A stretch of 64,000 nucleotides of DNA from Tipula vernalis (GCA_958295665.1 OY282558.1:459249995-459313994), one strand, 5' to 3'; positions 9,177 to 20,628 are shown, numbered from the stretch's first letter. The notes: a model not told the origin generated them from the letters alone. Made by a program: numbers and translations.

Positions 9177-11281
9177 CTAATCAAAATAATAATTATAATT
9201 TAATAATTCGTTATTTACATTATATGTCATATGGCAATAATACTTTTGTCTAGCTTCAGAAATTAAATCTTCTATAAACCTCATATCGGCTTCACGATGA
9301 ACTCTTACGTTCTATATCGAATATGAATTTTTAGGATCAATTTCAGAAATTTCTTTTGAATAATCTGAATTTGATTTCTATTTGTGTTTTATGCGTTGGA
9401 CCATATGGGTGAACCATATAGAATAACGCTCAAAACCATTACTTTATATAGTAGTATTTTTCACATTTTTTTTAATATGGTACAACAAAGGTCAACTTTG
9501 GATCAAGAATTAGGCCCAGATAGCGTACTTCCGATTTCCATTGAAATTGAGCACCATTCAGAACTAAAGGTAGCTGCGGAATTTTTTCTGGTGCACGACA
9601 TCTTGTAAAGTAAATGCTTTCACATTTACTAATATTTATCTTTTGTGAAATAAGAGTTAGGTGCATTTAGATAGCCGTTAAGTTTGGCTATTATGTTATT
9701 GGCGAGAACATTGGAGTAGTATATCGCAGGCAGTCTTCAAATCTAGGAATATCATTAATAAATATGTTAAAGAACAGAAGAGCTAATCCGGAACCTTGCG
9801 GGAGACCAGCAGGAATATTCATTCATTAGGGTATTTCGGAAAATTGCACGTTGTCATTTTGTGGATAAGACCGTTAATCTATATTTTATCAAAAGCTCGA
9901 TAGAGGTCTAACAATGCCAGCCCTGTGGATTTTTTATTGATACAATTTTCCCTTGCGTATTGTACTATTCTGTGCACTTAATCTACGGCATAATGCCCAA
10001 ATCTGAAACCAAATTTGATGATTTATAAGGAATTCGTTATCTTCCATGAATGCTGGTAATCGAATTTTTATAAGTTTCTCAAAAACCTTGCTTATAGAGC
10101 TTAGAAGTCTTATAGACCTATAGTGTTCAGGATTATTGGATTCCTTATTGGGTTTGAGAATTGGAGTAACTTTTGCTATTTTCCAGGAATTTGGGAAATA
10201 ACACAATTTTAAACAACTATTCAAAATTAGCAGGAGAGGTTTAGCACCACAGTCTGGCAACTGTTTTAACAAAATGTTAAGAATATCATCCATCCCAGAT
10301 GCTTTATATGGTCGTAGGGTTTTAATAATATCACATACTCGTAGCTCTCCTAAACGAATTTCTTCAAATTCTTGTGGATGATAGTTAGTTATTAATTGGT
10401 GGCAGCTAATATTGACATTACATTCATGAATGAATACATAATTATGAGTGGATTGATAAACATAATGAAAGGTATTTGCGAGCGCTGTACACTTTTGTGA
10501 GTTTAACAATAGTTTTACTGTGGTTTCACCTTCCTGAATTTGCAGTGGCGGTATTGGTCTTCTTTTCATTTTAACAAACTTAACAGTATTCCAAATTTTT
10601 TGAATCCCTTTTCAAGGTTCATAAGCTGGGCTTGCCAGGATTTGTTCAGTAAGTCGAAGATCTTATGTTTTATTGCTCTGTTTATCATGTCAACAAAGCT
10701 TTTAACAGTTCTACTTTTGGTCCTAAGCCATGTGCGCCTTAAACAATTTCTGAGCTTGATTTGAGCCAGTATAACTTCTGTTAAATTTATTTTATTTATG
10801 TTGTCAGTGGGGTGACAGGAAATGAGTTGTCTCTAGCATTTTTAATGGACTCTACAAATAAATCGGGATTTGTTTGATCAAAACAGTTTAGTGGCCCCTC
10901 TATATGCTGATTGTATTTAGTCCAATCACTGCCGGAGTAATTAAATCGGTAGTTAATTGGATTTTTATAAGCTAGACTTAAATTGTAAGCACATACGACT
11001 GAGAGGTGATTTGATTCCAGTTCAGGTAGACTTTTAATTTCCATTATATGTTCTGGTTGGTTTGTTAAGAAGAAATCGGTAATACTAAGAGTAGAATTGG
11101 GTCTAACAAAGGTCGGATCCAATGGTGCCACGATAGAGCAATTTTGAGAGCTACTTATGTGATTATGAAGATTCCGACCACCTTCATTAGACCTGACACA
11201 GTTCCACATGGGATGTCGGCAATTAAAATCGCCCCCTAAAATATAATTTTTTCGATATTCAGTCAATTTTTGTATTCGCTT
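9177..11281 (-). pseudogene. Jockey-like ORF2 remains (endonuclease and reverse transcriptase)
   Basis: The endonuclease C-terminal half is visible from 11266 (YILGGDFNCRHPMWN; later ELESNHLSVV). It ends at a stop at 10796-10798, after which linker coding continues in the same frame (RRTWLRTKSRT). After a frame change near 10600, reverse transcriptase begins (KASGMDDI, YFPNSWKIAKVTPILKPNK, YRSIRLLSSISKVFEKLI, 9934-10569). Another frame change near 10010 precedes LALLDLYRAFD (motif A), followed by AGLPQGSGLALLF (motif B, near 9800). A YADD box is not recognisable. A thumb-like part (VRYLGLILDPKLTF, 9472-9666), YGSPIW near 9410, and a C-terminal tail ending at the stop at 9177-9179 complete it. 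The gene is clearly dead. The start of ORF2 appears to be only WNFRSN near 11330, followed by a deletion. Confidence 0.8.
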
Positions 11282-12496
11282 TTAAAAGTGGGTCCATTTG
11301 TTTTTGGACAATAACATGCGGTAATTCGAACGGAAGTTCCATTTATTTATTTTCATAGAGTTGCAATTTTTAATTCCATTCACTATTTCTTTAAAAATTG
11401 TTAAGAGTTCGTTCGCACTAAACAAAATATTCGGGTTAGCTGAGCCTTCAGTTAAAAGGGCAAAAGCATAAGTAGTGTTTGAATTATTAATACAGTTTGT
11501 ATAGTTTGAATTTGGTATTACCTCTTTTGTTAAACCAGGGAAGTTATCTCTATTTAAGTTAAAACTATTTGAAGGTGAGGTTGTTTGATGAGATTGTTGC
11601 ATTTGATTCCGCCTTGCTTGTTGTTTTCGAATTTGAAGATACTCTTCACGTTAAGGGCACATAATCGAGTTTGCCGGATGATTATCCTGGCAGTTGGTAC
11701 AAATATGTTTATTCGTATTATTTTTTAATGGACAATCATCTTCCTTATGAATGTTGGCGCAGTAATTGCATTTTCTAGTCATGTGACAGTTTGCTTCACC
11801 ATGACCATAACGGAAACATCGTCTGCATTGGGTGACCCTACCTGCCGTCTGTTTTGCAACATCCCATCGCACTACAGTATGAGCAACGTATTTGTGGTTC
11901 CTCAATTGGTTAAGGTTGTATTCCCCTTTTTTAAATGATACAAAGTATACCGTGGCACCTCGTTTTGAAATTGTTTTATGTATTTTAGTCGGTTTGTGAT
12001 TTATATCCGATAAACATTTCAAAAATTCGTTGTCTTCCATAGTGTGAAGGCCATTTAATATGTTTGTACTCAATTTAAGGTTGTCCATCGTAAATGAATA
12101 AAATTCTGTTTTGTTTTCGGCAAGCCATTGTTTAATATTATTGAAGTCAACGTGTTTTTCAACAGTAATTTTGCTACCGGTCTTTAGATTTTTGATAAGA
12201 TATTGTTTAATCCAGTTACTTTCCATATATTTATGGATTAAAGCTGAATTCGAAGGCGTCATTATAGGTGATAACTTAGTTTGTTTGGGCTTAGAAACCT
12301 TTGTTTTTATTTGAGATTCACTCATTGTGTTAAATAACTCAAAACGTTGACTAGTAGGAACGTTATATACACTTCCATTCTTATTTTTTAATTTTTTGTG
12401 ATAAGGTGCATCAATAGGTTCAGATTGTCTATCCACAGACCCATCCCTATTCAGCCCCATAATGAGGGACCGATCACGCACTTCACTAATTTTCAC
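11282..12496 (-). pseudogene. Jockey-like ORF1 (gag-like, three zinc knuckles) with one nonsense codon
   Basis: The frame starts at Met 12496 and carries three CCHC-type knuckles near 11655-11830: CRRCFRYGHGEANC, CNYCANIHKEDDC and CTNCQDNHPANSIMC. The region before them (YFVSFKKGEYNLNQL...VVRWDVAK) matches the zinc-finger-associated domain of Jockey-clade ORF1 proteins. A TAA at 11651-11653 falls right after the third knuckle, and the same frame continues (EEYLQIRKQQARRNQ) to a stop at 11282-11284. That C-terminal basic tail is expected in the family, so the TAA is a mutation rather than the natural end. The protein would bind element RNA. Confidence 0.82.
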
Positions 12497-12520
12497 TTAT
12501 ATAGTTTATTCAACTTCCCG

Positions 12521-13989
12521 TTAGACAAATATTAAATGTAATTTGTAGAACAAAACAAATAATACATTTTGTATCACAATAGGATTTAATTTTTATTAGA
12601 CTTCACTGATTTAACAAAAATTGCATAAAATTTGTGATAAAATAAGATAATCTAACTTTCCTGGGTTTCAAAGTGCCGGAGAAGTAGCCAAAAATGGTTC
12701 CACATCCATACACTTTAAAATTTGAACAGGTAAGCGACATTTACTTTAAAAGAACACCATAACGGTTGAAACTACAATATTCACGCTATTAAAGCAAGTT
12801 TTAAACTAAGAAAAACTAAATAACGCTCATATTTTTGCTCAACTTAAATTGTAATTCAAACTTAATTTTTAATTTAAGATGCTATAAAGATTATATTCAA
12901 TTACTGTTTAGAATTCATTTTCTTTTCTACATCGTGCTGATACTAAATAATTTTGTTGTTTTATTGAAATCATAGTTTGGAATATCAAACTTACACTTTT
13001 CGTATCATTTGAATAAAATGAAAACTGAAATTGAACTGTACATTTTGAATGTTTAATTTCACTCAAAATTATAACTCAATTCCTCCTTCAATTTTGTCAA
13101 ATCGAGTTTGGAACTTAGCCTATTGGTTTTCAAAATATCACAAAATTTCGATCTAATTGTAACTTTGGCCCCCACTAAACATAAAATTTTGCTCAAATCT
13201 GTTTTATAATTGGAACTTAATCTTTAATTTCTCTCTTGCCAGTCCAATTCCAAATACAAACTCTACTTTTAAACTAAAAACTACATTACAGTTATATTTT
13301 TGCTATAGTCCAAATTACTACTCAAATTCAATTTTCTACTCAACATCTTTTTTCTTAAATGCACTTGCAACCACAGCTGAAGTTGTACTCCAAATTTATA
13401 ATCAAGCACATTTAGACAAATCTTTGTTGGAATTTTTTACCTAATTTGTGAACAAAATATCAAAATTTCTAGCTTAATTGCAGCCAGAATTTTGTGTTAA
13501 TTAAATTTGGAATTCAAACTCAATTTTTAAATATTTTTTTTAATTTCATCCAAATTTTTGCTCAAACTCCCGCGATTGGATTGTAATTGAATTTTTTAGT
13601 CCAAACTTTGTTCAAACCTTGTTTTACCCCGTTCAAAATAAAAATGTTGCTCGAATAATTTTAACAAATTTTTTTTTTTTTGTTATTAAAGGCTGTCCGG
13701 ATTCCAAAGTCAAGTTTTAAGCTAATTTAAGCTCATGTATTTGCTTAAATGAAGAACTTAATTTCGGATTAAAGTATCACTCAAAGTTTATTCAAATCCA
13801 GATGGAATTGTAATCTAATTTTATTCTGGATGTATCCAAGGTTTTATTCAAAGGTTTACTTACCCTTGACATATGTATCTATTCTTTGCTCCACCTAATT
13901 TGCTCTCACTTGTTTTTTTTCTAATTGAAAACCCACTCAGTACGTCTATTATGCAATGTAAACTTAAATTTCTCTCAAAATTTTTTTGA
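12521..13989. repeat. AT-rich degenerate repetitive stretch, no gene
   Basis: About 1.4 kb with no coding frame. Similar words recur irregularly: TTTTGCTCAAA, AACTCAAATTC, TTGGAACTTA, GTAACTCAA. This suggests an old, diverged tandem repeat with a loose spacing of roughly 60-130 bases, but I could not fix a period by eye. Confidence 0.4.
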
Positions 13990-14589
13990 AACCAAAATTC
14001 GAGTTGTAACTCAATTCCTATATATAATTTATACCAAAAAATACCGAAAATTAATAACTACACCATTGCATTAATAAATAAATTAATTACTAAAACTTTG
14101 TTTACATATAAAAGAAAACAAGAAAAAATTGAACGTGAAACGAAATTTGGAACTTTACCGTATGTACCAAATTTAACAGAAAAAATTAATAGAACACTAA
14201 AAAATAATTCGGACAATTTAATGATTGCTGGCAAAATTATTAACAAATCATCGGATTTTTTATTCTCACAAACTATAGACAAAATTCCAGTAGAAAAGAG
14301 AGATGGACTGATTTATAAAGTGTCGTGTAAAAATTGTGACTCTTCCTATGTTGGTGAAACCACTAAAATCAAAACTGAACGGATAAATCAACACAGAAGG
14401 GATGTCATCAACATAGCAAGAGCACATGTGTCGCAACAAAATATTTTTAGGTCAGATTTAGTAAAACATGCCAGGGGAAAAAATCATGAATTTGATTTTG
14501 ATAATGCGGAAACGTTAAGTTTTGAAAAAAAGAAAAATAAACGTTCATTCAAAGAAGCATGCCACATATGGTTAGAAATTATTTTATAA
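13990..14589 (+). pseudogene. Penelope-like element C-terminus with GIY-YIG endonuclease domain
   Basis: The open frame follows a stop at 13987-13989. It shows a linker typical of Penelope-like elements (YVPNLTEKINRTLKNN, then NKSSDFLFSQTIDKIP). A GIY-YIG endonuclease core follows: GLIYKVSCKNCDSSYVGET, basic residues KTERINQHRRDV, a histidine-containing stretch (LVKHARGKNHEFDFDNAE), and FKEACHI with the conserved glutamate. The reverse transcriptase expected upstream is absent, so the copy is 5'-truncated as is common for this group. The end WLEIIL and stop at 14587-14589 come soon after EACHI, where family members usually continue, so the 3' side is probably cut too, at the junction with the LOA-like element. 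Confidence 0.75.
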
Positions 14590-14626
14590 AGTAGACACAA
14601 ATAAATTTATATTGTCTACTTTATAA
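14584..14626. repeat. Perfect 14-bp inverted repeat at an element junction
   Basis: TTATAAAGTAGACA at 14584-14597 is the exact complement of 14613-14626, with a 15-base AT-rich loop. The left arm contains the end of the Penelope-like frame and the right arm lies in the last coding bases of the opposing LOA-like element. It may be a remnant of how the two truncated elements were joined. Confidence 0.7.
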
Positions 14627-16268
14627 TAGTCTCCAAATGTAGTAGTAACCCGTTTACCACTATATTCCAGAGAAGAGGGGACGCGGGGTTCCCCTAGTTA
14701 CTCGCCTCTTGATGGTGGAGTCCCCCAACTTCGAGCTAACAATCCTGCTTCCCAGCATATAATTGATTAACCCTATCAGAGGAACGTCCACCTCCAAAAA
14801 TGACAATCCCTCCTTGATTGCCTCAGCTTTCACATTATTAAAGGCGCCCTATATATCCAGGAAGGCCACCAAACAGAATTCCTTCGAATTAATCGATTTC
14901 TCAATCGTACACACCAAGGCGTGCAGAGCAGTGTCCACAGATCTACCCTCTGTGTACGCATGACGGTGCCTACTTCCTGGCACCTATTTTATCTCTGATG
15001 TATACATCCAGCAGCCTTTCCAAGGTTTTCAAAAGAAAGGATGATAGAGTTATTGGTCTTAGGTCCTTAGGATAGACATGTGAGCTTTTCCCCGCTTTCG
15101 GTTTGAACACCACATTGACCTCCGTCCAGAACCTAGGAATATAGCCCAGCTTCAAACACCCTTTGAATATAGCTTCCAGGTAGGGAAGAATAATTGAGTT
15201 GTTTTGAAGTTCCGCTGGTATAATTTGATCCGGAACAGCCGATTTAAATGGTTTATAACCCCTCAGTGCCCATAGGATCCGTTTCCTGGTTACGATATCC
15301 TCTGTGAACACTGACAGTGATTCCTGATGTTTGTACGCACCAACAGGTCTTCTAAACTCCCTGGGAAGTGTGTCTCGAAGAGAAGCTCCAGAGATTCTCC
15401 ACTAGAAGCTGTCCAAGATCCATCCGGTTTTATCAAAAAACTCGGACTAGCTGTACTTTTGGAAAGAATCATCCATGTCCTCCAGCTGCCTAACGGTCGT
15501 CAGGGGCTCCATAGCCCTCGACGGTAACATATCCTCAAGTAATTCCCCATATTTGCTCCAGTTGGTCCTTCTAGGGTTCCTGAAGGCTTCCCGGGTAGCA
15601 GGGTGAATATCGAGGCTATAGGTTAAATATCGATGATCAGAAAAGGAGTGTTCCTTATCCACCCTCCAATTTTTAACCATATAAAGAATATTATTTGAGG
15701 CAAGGGTCACGTCTAGAACCTCCTGCCTGTTACTAGTAATAAATGTGGGTTCCCGCCCAATATTACACACTGAAAGGTTAGTATTCAACAAATAATCAAA
15801 AAGCGACTCACCCCTTTCATTAATGTCCGTGATTCCCCAGATAGTGTGATGCGCATTAGCATCAACTCCCAGTACCACACCTATCTTTGATTGTTCCGCT
15901 TCACGGATTAGCTCCTCCAGGTTATCCGAAGGAACCTCCTTCTCCCGGTACATGTAGGCTGAAACTAGCCAGAATCTACAAGTGCCTACTTCCAGGCTAA
16001 CTGCAGTAGTGTCACCATTGCTGTATTGAGAGAGAAGGAAAAGATTTTTATTATTTTTCCCAAGAATACAAGATCTTATCTTCCCAGACTTACTAGAGGA
16101 TATAATTTTGTACCCCTTGGTTCTGAGGCCACAGATCCTGTTGTTATTAATTCAAGGTTCTTGGATTAGTATCACATCCTCACCCGAACTAGTCAGCCTG
16201 AGGAGTAGAGCTGCCGAAGCAGCCTTAGAATGGTGAAGGTTTATTTGTGCTATCTTAATCATAACCAT
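14598..16268 (-). pseudogene. LOA-like ORF2: endonuclease and partial reverse transcriptase, several breaks
   Basis: The likely start is Met 16268, giving an endonuclease N-terminus (IAQINLHHSKAASAALL). A TGA at 16152-16154 sits where the family has Trp in the EPW motif. The endonuclease continues with VVLGVDANAHHTIWG, ERGESLFDYLL, EPTFITSNRQEVLDVTL and SFSDHRYL (15447-15953). Frame changes occur near 15460 and 15300. Reverse transcriptase is then seen as YIPRFWTEVNVVFKPKAGK, LRPITLSSFLLKTLERLL (14970-15311), HAYTEGRSVDTALH, AFLDI followed by a stop and GAFNNV (motif A), VTRGTP (motif B, with a small deletion), and finally NIVVNGLLLHLETIIK before the cut. It is non-functional. Confidence 0.78.
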
Positions 16269-16538
16269 TTAACCTCTACCTACCTCTATCGTATATTCCT
16301 GCTACCGCAGGAATATTATTTCCTGGTATTTTGGGATGCGCCGGATTCGCCCGTCTCGCCAACCCTCATACCCTCTGTAGAGGACTTGTCAGTGCCCCCC
16401 GTCTGGTCGGGCTGCCGACATCCTCCCCCATCGGTACACCAGCTCCTTCGCTTATGTGCCCCTCGTCATCCTCCAAGTGAATCCTTGTCAGACCGAGGTC
16501 GCCGGATCCACTCTCCCCCCAACCCTCAGCTTCTCCCC

Positions 16539-17221
16539 CTATGCTGCTGGTACCCCTTCATTCCTGGGCGGGTTGCCACCATCCTCCGGTTGGCCTCCCG
16601 TACGCGCCTCCGCCCCACCCTTTTTATAAAACTTGAGAGTAATTGACCCGAAACCGAAGTTAATTACTCCCTTCGTTTTGTGAAGGAGGGCAAGGGACTC
16701 CTTATTTATTACCATAATTGATAACTTCGAGCCCCCCTTCGCCTCCTCCTGCTTAACGATCTTCCAATTTCTGGTCGGAAGATTCGGGTTACTGGCCTGA
16801 ATGATTTTCAAAGCATCGTCAGGGCTAGCCGGTTCGGATGGAAGCCAGACACTTGCCCTCGGCCTGCTGGGAATTTCCTCCCGGCTAACTGCCGCAAGCT
16901 TTGCGTCTGGCCACACCTCCCCTACTTTGGCTATATCCTTTTTATATAGATCCACAGATCTAGAGTACGAGCATGCAGTCATCTTCACACGCCCTGATAC
17001 CATCCCGCATCTCTGCAGGATGGGGGTGGTCCTGGATTTTCTCCCAGGACGTTTAAAAAGACGAGGTTGAGTGCATTATACACCAACCTCCATTTTTCCG
17101 CCGTGATGCTTCCATCTTCTTGACTTTCGTCAATAACGGCTAGCATCAACACAAGCTCCCTCAGGACATCGCTGAACAGCTTTGTCCCTGAGTTGGAGCT
17201 CGGCTTCTTGTCAGTCAGCAA
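16539..17221 (-). pseudogene. LOA-like ORF1 (gag-like, DUF4780-like domain), frameshifted
   Basis: Two overlapping frames, 16985-17221 and 16539-17003, together read as one protein with a break near 16995. The second contains SASPDDALKIIQ-like sequence and NWKIVKQEEAKGGSKLSIMVINKES, the pattern of the DUF4780 domain that some non-LTR ORF1 proteins carry. A Gly/Glu/Asp-rich continuation in another frame can be followed to about 16366, so a second frame change near 16540 is likely. No zinc knuckle was seen. Confidence 0.6.
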
Positions 17222-17225
17222 CTGA

Positions 17226-18398
17226 GTGGTAACAAAGAAGAATAACTATCTAACAAATTTTTGGTTTAGATTTCTCAACGATACAATTCCTTTGATCTGT
17301 ACCTGCAACAATTTCACACAAATTCGCAATTCAGCAAAATGCTGATAACTCCTGTATACCCCTCTATTTAACTAACCTTTTTTACAAAATAATTAATTTT
17401 TTGTGTTGTTCGGGGGGTGTTGGGGGGGGGTTCTATTCCAATTTTTGTTTTCCATTTTTATCGATGATCATATCAATTTTAATTATTAAACTTTAGGAGA
17501 TCAGTGTTTGCAGATAAGCCAGGTAGATGCTAGAAGTAGTAGTCCAGAGGGAGTCTCTTAATACCTATTGGCCCGTTCGTTACAAAGTTTTGAAATAAAT
17601 GAGGACCAGTAAATCGTAATTGTATTTAGAGAATTTAACTTCGATGTATGAAAGTAGTGGGTATAACACATTTCGCCTTGCAATGTTACCATAAATGATA
17701 AAAAGTAACATCGATGAAGAAGTTAAACCTCTCAGAATTCGATGTCGTTTAAATATTATTCAAAAATATTTATTCTAGTTTCTTATAAACTTTTTGAAGC
17801 ATCTTTCAATGTCTAGAGGGGCAGACTAACTAACGTAAACCAAGCTGTTTCTGTTTGATATGACATTTGACATTTATTACCGCATTTCTACTTTAACATA
17901 GACCCAATTAGTGTCTTAAATCAATAAAAATGAAATTCTTAATTGCAAGAAACGGATAGATAACAAATCGGAATAAAAATATATCGTTCGAGAATCTATC
18001 ACGAAGTACCCAATGATTTTTACCGTAAATATTTCACAACATTTTGGTAAAATCTTGACCATCTGAAGAAACAAACCATGCAAATAGAATTTTTTGCATC
18101 TTTATATGAAATTAAAATACAGAAAATAAATTACAACCAATCATTATGGTTGGACAAGGAACTGATTTAAATAACTGAAATTTCTATTTTCAAGGTACAT
18201 GTACTAAATGTCATAGGAGTTTTACGATATCACAATTTGTGATCTCAAAACTTTCACTTGAACTGTTTTACCTTGACAGTTGTTCTTTTACTTTCTTTTA
18301 CTCTAGTAAAATAAAGTATAGTAATCATGAAAATTTTGTACCTTGAGATTTTTAGAGATTTATTTGTTTTGAGGTCCCCTGAGTCCGAAAAAGTGGGT
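17226..18398. other. Intergenic stretch without recognised genes
   Basis: No coding frame or RNA gene that I recognise. It contains two G-runs close together (six Gs at 17412-17417 and nine at 17422-17430), which could form a G-quadruplex. Confidence 0.4.
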
Positions 18399-18725
18399 TT
18401 CGAAATGGTGTCTGTCTGTCAGTCTGTCTGTGTCCTCTCTACAGCCCAGATGGTTTAACCAATCGAACTGAAAATTTAGATTTAAGCTTTTTTGATAAAT
18501 TGGGAGGTCCCAGTGAAATTTACTCCAAATCGGCTAACCGGAAGTGGCCACTCCCTTGGTCCAGAAAATTTATTTTGCAAATATCTTAAAAAGTATAAGG
18601 TTTACAAAAAACTACTTTAAACAAAATGTTTCCAAAAATTAAAAACAAATAAAAATTAAAAATAAAAAATTAAAAAAAAAAAATTAAAAATTAAAAAAAA
18701 AAATTAAGAAAAAAATAAAATTTCT
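18399..18725. repeat. TCTG microsatellite plus A-rich tract, probable dispersed repeat
   Basis: A (TCTG)n-like run at about 18410-18432 is followed by unique-looking sequence and then a very A-rich tract of AAATTAAAA units at about 18640-18725. A TCTG run upstream of an A-rich tail often marks a short retroposon in arthropods, but no internal promoter boxes were identified. Confidence 0.4.
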
Positions 18726-19192
18726 CAAAATTCTCTGTTCGTAAAAGAAAGTCGTGTGTTGGCCACACCTCAATTTTTTATGTTTGCTAGCACGCGCTAA
18801 AGCGAAATTTAAAAATATTTATAGAATACATTTTATGCGAATTGATCTTTGTTAAAACAGTGTTTCATAACCTTTTGATAAAATCGGACTATAACGCATG
18901 AAGTATGTTTGACCACACTAAATTGTGCTGGTCTCATAACTAAAAGTGTACAAATACGGAATCAATTTTTTGTGATTATGTAGTCATCAAGTTGATGATC
19001 AAATTTCCAACAATATGTTGACATTTCCGTATTTAGTCCATGAGATTGAATGCATTCTCTCCCCGTCATATGAGAACCATTTCAACACTTCACAAATTTT
19101 TAAACAAATCAATCATATAAATTTTATGTCTATGCGTACGATTTTAATTTGTTGTGCGTTTTGGTTGATGGCGGGGCGGAGGGAATTATACC

Positions 19193-19200
19193 TATAAAAG
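19193..19200 (+). promoter_or_regulatory. TATA box of the first yellow-family gene
   Basis: TATAAAAG lies 54 bases before the chosen ATG. A TATA box at -30 would put transcription start near 19223, close to TTAGTAT, giving a 5' UTR of about 25 bases. An ATG at 19214 that is immediately closed by TAA would then be outside the transcript. Confidence 0.65.
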
Positions 19201-19246
19201 ATCAACTTGTACAATGGAATAAATTAGTATTTTGGCATTACGCACC

Positions 19247-20560
19247 ATGAATTTATTGCTCGTGTTATTTTTGTGTTTTGCGGTGATCGAGTGTATCGTT
19301 GGAACGTTCCGGCTGGAAGAGAAATATTATTGGAAACAAGTGGAATATGCGTATTCAAGTGAAACTGCACGACAACACGCTTTGGACAGTGGTGAACTTC
19401 AACCAGAGAATTTACTTCCCTTCGGTATTGAACATTTTCGTGAAAAACTTTTTGTCACCATACCCAGATGGCGGGATGGTGTACCTGCAACTTTAACCTA
19501 TATTGACACCATTAAAACACCATTCGGATCGCCAAACTTAATACCGTATCCAAGCTGGGCGGGAAATCGAATTGGAGACTGTAAAAATGGGTTACAATCG
19601 GTGCACCGACTTAAAGTGGACGAATGCAATCGGCTGTGGGTTTATGATGGTGGTCATTTTGGGAATTTTGCGACCAAACACCAAGTTTGTCCTCCAACTT
19701 TAAACATATTTGATTTGGAGACGAATATTCGAATTAACCGATATGAACTAAACGAAAAGGATCTGCTACCAGCTACGGTAATCACAAATATTGCGGTGGA
19801 TATTGGCCAGAATTGTGAGGATACTTACGTTTATCTTTCAGACCAAACCGCTTATGGGCTGATAGTTTACTCGTTAGCACAAAATCAATCATGGCGTTTT
19901 GACAACCTTAACTTCTTTCCTGATCCATCGAAAGCTGATTACAATATAGCCGGACTTAATTTTCAGTGGGCGTCCGGCATTCAAGGTATAGCCCTATCCG
20001 AAATTAAATCGGATGGATACCGAACTGCATATTTTAGTCCGATGACAAGCCATCGTGAGTTTAATGTATCAACACGTGTACTTCGCGATAAATTACTGGT
20101 GGCCGATAGTTATCATGATTTTAATATTATGAATGAGCGTGGCCCAAATGGACATGTCGTATCACGGGTCATTGATGAATACAGTGGCGTAATGTTGTTT
20201 AATTTAGTTGATCAAAATGCAGTGGGATGTTGGCATACCACAAATCCGTATTCACCGAAGAATCATGACATTGTGGATTATGATGATGTTAGCTTGGTAT
20301 TTCCGTGCGATATAAAAATTGACCGGAATCGCCACGTTTGGGTGATCTCCGACCGAACACCAGTTTTCCTACTCTCAAAACTCAACTATAGTGATGTCAA
20401 TTTCCGTATTTTTTCAGCACCCCTCGATTACTTGGTTAAGGGAACTCGATGTGATCCGCAATTTTTGGGGCATGTGGAAAAACCTCTGAATAATTTCTAT
20501 CATTCAGGGTCCGATTGGAGAATCAAATCGAAATGGGATAATTATAAATATGTAATATAA
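19247..20560 (+). CDS. Yellow / major royal jelly family secreted protein (copy 1)
   Basis: This encodes a 437-residue protein in a single exon. I start at ATG 19247 (context CACCATGA) because the open frame to its left has no ATG. A signal peptide is clear (LLLVLFLCFAVIE). The mature part follows the yellow/MRJP six-bladed propeller pattern: IPRWRDGVPATLTYIDT, LIPYPSW, GDCKNGLQSV, VDECNRLWVYDGG, VCPPTLNIFDLET, NIAVDIGQNCEDTYVYLSD, GLIVYSLAQNQSWRFDN, FQWASGIQGIALS, VDQNAVGCWHT and VWVISDRTPVFL. Seven or more cysteines and Asn-Xaa-Ser/Thr sites fit a secreted glycoprotein. Members act in cuticle pigmentation (dopachrome conversion), as salivary amine-binding proteins, or in other roles; the sequence does not say which. 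Most yellow genes have introns, so the intronless form is notable. Its paralogue lies 4.4 kb downstream on the same strand. Confidence 0.93.
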   Translation: MNLLLVLFLCFAVIECIVGTFRLEEKYYWKQVEYAYSSETARQHALDSGELQPENLLPFGIEHFREKLFVTIPRWRDGVPATLTYIDTIKTPFGSPNLIPYPSWAGNRIGDCKNGLQSVHRLKVDECNRLWVYDGGHFGNFATKHQVCPPTLNIFDLETNIRINRYELNEKDLLPATVITNIAVDIGQNCEDTYVYLSDQTAYGLIVYSLAQNQSWRFDNLNFFPDPSKADYNIAGLNFQWASGIQGIALSEIKSDGYRTAYFSPMTSHREFNVSTRVLRDKLLVADSYHDFNIMNERGPNGHVVSRVIDEYSGVMLFNLVDQNAVGCWHTTNPYSPKNHDIVDYDDVSLVFPCDIKIDRNRHVWVISDRTPVFLLSKLNYSDVNFRIFSAPLDYLVKGTRCDPQFLGHVEKPLNNFYHSGSDWRIKSKWDNYKYVI

Positions 20561-20628
20561 ATTAATATAGATCGGATTTCAGCATATTAGCACTATCATA
20601 CGAAAGCCTCAAATTTTGGAAATTCTAT

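Larger units (their letters stand above)
8949..12520 (-). mobile_element. Jockey-like non-LTR retrotransposon, decayed
   Basis: The element is on the minus strand, with ORF1 at 11282-12496, ORF2 from about 11281 down to 9177, a 3' UTR, and a 13-base poly(T) at 8949-8961 that is the poly(A) tail in element orientation. Both frames carry nonsense codons and frame changes, and the N-terminal half of the endonuclease is missing. The 5' end is placed just beyond the ORF1 start and is uncertain. No target-site duplication was identified. Confidence 0.8.
14598..17225 (-). mobile_element. LOA-like non-LTR retrotransposon, truncated inside reverse transcriptase
   Basis: On the minus strand this element has ORF1 (from 17221), ORF2 endonuclease (Met at 16268) and reverse transcriptase up to just after motif B. 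It is cut at about 14600, where the Penelope-like piece begins. Everything after motif B, including the usual YADD box, thumb and 3' UTR, is missing. Base composition is visibly richer in GC than the surroundings, especially in ORF1, in keeping with a foreign insertion. Clade assignment rests on the endonuclease and DUF4780-like ORF1 and is tentative (LOA/baggins-like). Confidence 0.75.

Noticed and set aside
9384..9608. Plus-strand open frame
   Set aside because: It is antisense to the Jockey-like reverse transcriptase thumb and C-terminal coding.
16230..17070. Plus-strand proline-rich open frames at 16230-16646 and 16801-17070
   Set aside because: They are antisense to the LOA-like ORF1 and its GC-rich tail, with no recognisable domain.
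19015..19197. Short open frame just before the first yellow-family gene
   Set aside because: It lacks homology features and overlaps the TATA box used to place the gene's promoter.
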